From CAIZGX01 sp044371675 (GTDB lineage Bacteria; Bacteroidota; Bacteroidia; Flavobacteriales_D; Sanyastnellaceae), in NCBI GenBank assembly GCA_044371675.1, contig JBILTF010000046.1, positions 1 to 17,590 of the forward strand: a stretch of DNA of 17,590 nt, given 5' to 3'. Positions 14,903 to 17,590 of the stretch are shown here, one piece after another. The notes under the pieces are model-generated. The model ran no database searches, had not been told where the DNA came from, and was given only the letters and a program-made list of their open reading frames with translations. Position numbers and translations under genes: made by a program. Each line of letters opens with the position of its first letter. The stretch's first letter is position 1.

Positions 14903-17155
14903 ATGAAATACATACTTGCACTCATCGCTTTTTTTTCAATAGTTACTATTGGAAATGCGCAGGTCAAAGGAGTTGTGTTAGACGATGCTGGGAATCCGGC
15001 ATACGCTCTTGTTTATTACAAGGGAACACAACTCGGCACTGTTACCAACTCAGAAGGAGAATTTTCTATTGGTATTCCAAAGGAAGCGAAATGGCTCATG
15101 GTCACGTCTACTGGACACTTTAGCGATTCGCTTTTTATTGATCCAGGGTTGGGTACGATCAGAGAAGTGAAATTCAATCTGAGAGAGAACAACACGCTAG
15201 GCACCATTCACATCGACGAACACGACGGAGGAACGCACATCAACGGAAAAGATCCGCAGACGTTTCAAGTCATGAACGAAAAGGAATTGTGCAAAGCAGC
15301 GTGCTGCAGCCTTTCGGAAAGCTTCGAAACCAACGGTTCGGTAGATGCATCGTTTACCGATGGAATCACAGGAACACGTCAAATTAAAATGTTGGGTTTA
15401 GATGGAAAGTACACCCAAATACTTTTCGATAACATGCCCGCTGTGCGCGGAATTTCAAGCACATTGGGATTAAGTTTCCTTCCTGGACCGTGGATCAATT
15501 CCATCTCCATCGCGAAAGGCGCAGGGTCTCTTGTGCATGGTTATGAAGGCGTTACCGGACAAATAAATGTGGCGCATAAAGCGGCTACCATGAAAGAAAG
15601 TTTGTTCTTGAATATGTATGCGAGTTCGGCAGGACGCTACGAAACGAACATACTTTCGAATCAGACCATTGGTGAAAAATGGAACTACCAACTGCAAGCT
15701 CACGGTTCATCTGCGCAGAAATTATACGACACGAATAACGATGGATTCCTCGATAATCCGCTGGTGAAAAACTACCTCCTTCGCAACGCCTGGCAATACA
15801 CTGGCGCAAAAGGTTTGCGTAGCGAATTTGGATTGTCTTACGGGCAATTCAATACCGAGAGCGGACAAATCAATTACTACCGCAACCAAGGAGTCGTACC
15901 GTTCACGCCTTGGATTTCAAACTCGAAAACGGAGCATGCTGAATTCACCACCAAGAACGGTTATATGTTCGATGAACACGGACATAAAAGCATAGGAAGT
16001 CAGATTAGCATCGGCTACAATAAGCAACGTGGACTCTACGGAACCCGCATCTACGATGGCGTTCAGAAAAGTGCTCGTGTGAATTTGATGTTCGCGAATG
16101 AACTTGCAGAAGGATACAACATCACCCTTGGCGCATCTGCTACAGCAGACGACTACCGCGAATCACTTACTTCTTTTGTTGGAAATTTGAATCGTGTAGA
16201 AACAAGCTGCGGAGCCTTCGCAGAATTGAATACGAGTCCATCGGAAAGACTACAAATCGTTGCGGGATTGCGTGAAGACTATAACAACTTATACGGAATG
16301 CTCTTCACTCCGCGCATTCATGGACGTTATTCCATTACCGAAAAGACGAACATTAAAATAAGTTCTGGAAAAGCGTTTCGTTCGCCGCAAATGGTGGTCG
16401 ATCATCTATCTGCCCTAGCGGGAAATAGAGTGTGGAATTTACCTGCGAATGCAACGACCGAATATCCATTCGGTTTTGAAATGGAAGAAGCCGTGAACAG
16501 TGGAATTGTGTTGGTTCACAGCACGAAGTTGTTTCACCGCACAGCGACATTTACAGTCGATGCCTTTCACACCAACTTCAAAAACCAACTCGTGGCAGAT
16601 TACGAAACAGCAGGAACTTTTTCTTTGTATAATTTATCTGGAAAAAGTTTCGCGAATGCGGTTCAAACCGACTTCACATTCAGTCCAATCAAGCGAAGCG
16701 AAATTCGTTTGGCTTACCGTTGGTTAGACGCGCAAACCACATACACCGAAGGTTTGAAAGAACGTCCGCTTGTGGCGAAGCACCGCGTCTTTATAAACCT
16801 CGCCTACGCTACGAAAGAAAATGCAAAATCGCAAAAATGGAATTTCGATTTCACAGCCCGCTGGCTCGGTTCACAGCGTTTAGCGAATCAATCGGACTAC
16901 ATTGTTGCAAGTAACATTTATAGTCCTGCTTATTGGACTTTGAATGCACAAGTTTCGTTCTTCGCGAAAGAGAACTTGGAGTTTTATGCTGGTGGAGAAA
17001 ACTTAACTGGATACATGATTCATCATCCGATTCATCTGAGTGAAAATCCTTCTTCTGAATTCTTCGATGCGTCTCAAGTATACGGACCTATGTTCGGAGC
17101 GAATTACTACGTTGGATTGCGTTGGAGAATTGGACAGGCAACCAAAACGGAATAA
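14903..17155 (+). CDS. TonB-dependent receptor with CxxxCC plug motif, probably metal uptake
   Basis: Signal peptide 1-20 (MKYILALIAFFSIVTIGNAQ). Residues 21 to about 95 form a carboxypeptidase-like regulatory domain (VKGVVLDDAGNPAYALVYYK, then GEFSIGIPK). A plug domain at about 120-225 includes GTRQIKMLGLDGKYTQILFD and GYEGVTGQINV, and a 22-strand-type barrel runs to the end. The plug carries C130-K-A-A-C134-C135, a CxxxCC motif common in receptors encoded beside HMA proteins. It may contact copper or another soft metal; this is inference. Length (750 aa) fits small-ligand receptors, shorter than most SusC proteins, and no SusD gene follows. The receptor uses TonB-ExbBD energy to move its ligand through the outer membrane. 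It is the last gene of the three-gene cluster, with a 3-base gap from the HMA gene. Confidence 0.9.
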   Translation: MKYILALIAFFSIVTIGNAQVKGVVLDDAGNPAYALVYYKGTQLGTVTNSEGEFSIGIPKEAKWLMVTSTGHFSDSLFIDPGLGTIREVKFNLRENNTLGTIHIDEHDGGTHINGKDPQTFQVMNEKELCKAACCSLSESFETNGSVDASFTDGITGTRQIKMLGLDGKYTQILFDNMPAVRGISSTLGLSFLPGPWINSISIAKGAGSLVHGYEGVTGQINVAHKAATMKESLFLNMYASSAGRYETNILSNQTIGEKWNYQLQAHGSSAQKLYDTNNDGFLDNPLVKNYLLRNAWQYTGAKGLRSEFGLSYGQFNTESGQINYYRNQGVVPFTPWISNSKTEHAEFTTKNGYMFDEHGHKSIGSQISIGYNKQRGLYGTRIYDGVQKSARVNLMFANELAEGYNITLGASATADDYRESLTSFVGNLNRVETSCGAFAELNTSPSERLQIVAGLREDYNNLYGMLFTPRIHGRYSITEKTNIKISSGKAFRSPQMVVDHLSALAGNRVWNLPANATTEYPFGFEMEEAVNSGIVLVHSTKLFHRTATFTVDAFHTNFKNQLVADYETAGTFSLYNLSGKSFANAVQTDFTFSPIKRSEIRLAYRWLDAQTTYTEGLKERPLVAKHRVFINLAYATKENAKSQKWNFDFTARWLGSQRLANQSDYIVASNIYSPAYWTLNAQVSFFAKENLEFYAGGENLTGYMIHHPIHLSENPSSEFFDASQVYGPMFGANYYVGLRWRIGQATKTE

Positions 17156-17184
17156 CTTTAGTCTTTCAAAAAAACCTTTCAACC

Positions 17185-17590
17185 ATGCGTTACCTATTAC
17201 TTGTATTATTAAGTTCACTTTCATTGGGTGCATTTGCTCAGTTTCAAATTACCGGATTGACTCCTCAAAGCAATCAAATCGCTAGCCCAATGTGTGAGGG
17301 AAATATTTACATGACCTTTTCGGCTCTGACAGCTCCAACCTCCGGCGGCATGCCGGGAGAAATTGTGCAAGTCATTAATGGAACAAATTTCACCGGATTT
17401 CAATTCACTGCAATAATTGATTGGGGAGATGGAATAACGAGCTCTCACAGTGGTGGAGGATCCACATCGGGCACCTTAATAAACATGTCACCTTATCCAA
17501 ATCATTTCTACCCGGCTCCTGGAAGTTATTTGGTAACAACTACCATTACCGGTCCCAACGTTTTAGGAGTTGTAGAAAGTGCCGTTTATG
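17185..17590 (+). CDS. Secreted PKD-like domain protein, 3' end beyond window
   Basis: 135 codons are visible. The signal peptide is MRYLLLVLLSSLSLGAFAQ, cleaved before FQITGL. A hydrophobic, Thr/Gly-rich beta-sandwich stretch follows with I-I-D-W-G-D-G, the typical motif of PKD domains, and later Y-P-A-P-G-S-Y-L-V, also PKD-like. Such proteins in this phylum are usually long, surface-exposed, T9SS-exported adhesins or enzymes, but the C-terminus is not in view. It starts 29 bases after the receptor gene. The gap holds no hairpin that I see, only TAACTTTA at 17153-17160, a weak match to a -7 element. Whether it belongs to the metal cluster is unclear. Confidence 0.75.
   Translation, partial: MRYLLLVLLSSLSLGAFAQFQITGLTPQSNQIASPMCEGNIYMTFSALTAPTSGGMPGEIVQVINGTNFTGFQFTAIIDWGDGITSSHSGGGSTSGTLINMSPYPNHFYPAPGSYLVTTTITGPNVLGVVESAVY

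Noticed and set aside
14903..17155. TonB-dependent receptor as the SusC partner of the glucan locus
   Set aside because: It is in a separate cluster with metal-binding proteins, carries a CxxxCC plug motif, is shorter than most SusC proteins and has no SusD neighbour.

Overview
The window reads as chromosome of a member of the phylum Bacteroidota, most likely order Flavobacteriales. Three proteins end in a type IX secretion (T9SS) type A sorting domain with a YPNP motif. Several upstream regions carry the Bacteroidota -7 promoter element TAnnTTTG or a close variant. Genes are tightly packed with 1-nt stop/start overlaps, base composition is AT-leaning, and outer-membrane barrels, a TonB-dependent receptor and a surface-type lipoprotein are present. 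No rRNA, tRNA, CRISPR array or transposase was seen, and no gene-free stretch exceeds about 160 bases.

Region A (1-5269, minus strand) is a compact four-gene operon. Transcription runs from a secreted clan GH-A type glycoside hydrolase, through two outer-membrane beta-barrel proteins of no recognised family, to a lipoprotein cut by the window start. Region B (5270-11284) holds two surface proteins built from repeated starch-binding-fold modules, each with six conserved cysteines. It also holds a GH16 beta-glucanase and a NrtR-type regulator with a degenerate Nudix box. A 15-bp palindrome, TTGTA-N5-TACAA, occurs in the A/B divergent promoter and in the regulator/7290 intergenic region, with a one-mismatch copy over the 7290 promoter. 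Regions A and B therefore look like one regulon for surface binding and cutting of a glucan, probably a beta-1,3-glucan. It uses T9SS-delivered binding proteins, and no SusC/SusD pair is visible.

Region C (11264-13992, minus strand) is an ALDH7-family aldehyde dehydrogenase followed by a TlpA-like thioredoxin-domain protein. Its last gene overlaps the GH16 gene tail to tail inside a perfect 23-bp palindrome.

Region D (14062-17155, plus strand) is a metal-handling cluster, probably copper: a Cys/His-rich HYC_CC_PP-like protein, a periplasmic HMA-domain protein and a TonB-dependent receptor with a CxxxCC plug motif. The first gene ends in an unusual array of five different mini-hairpins joined by a constant GATGAC linker. 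Region E (17185 to the end) is the start of a secreted protein with a PKD-like motif.

All functional statements are from reading motifs by eye; no database search was possible.
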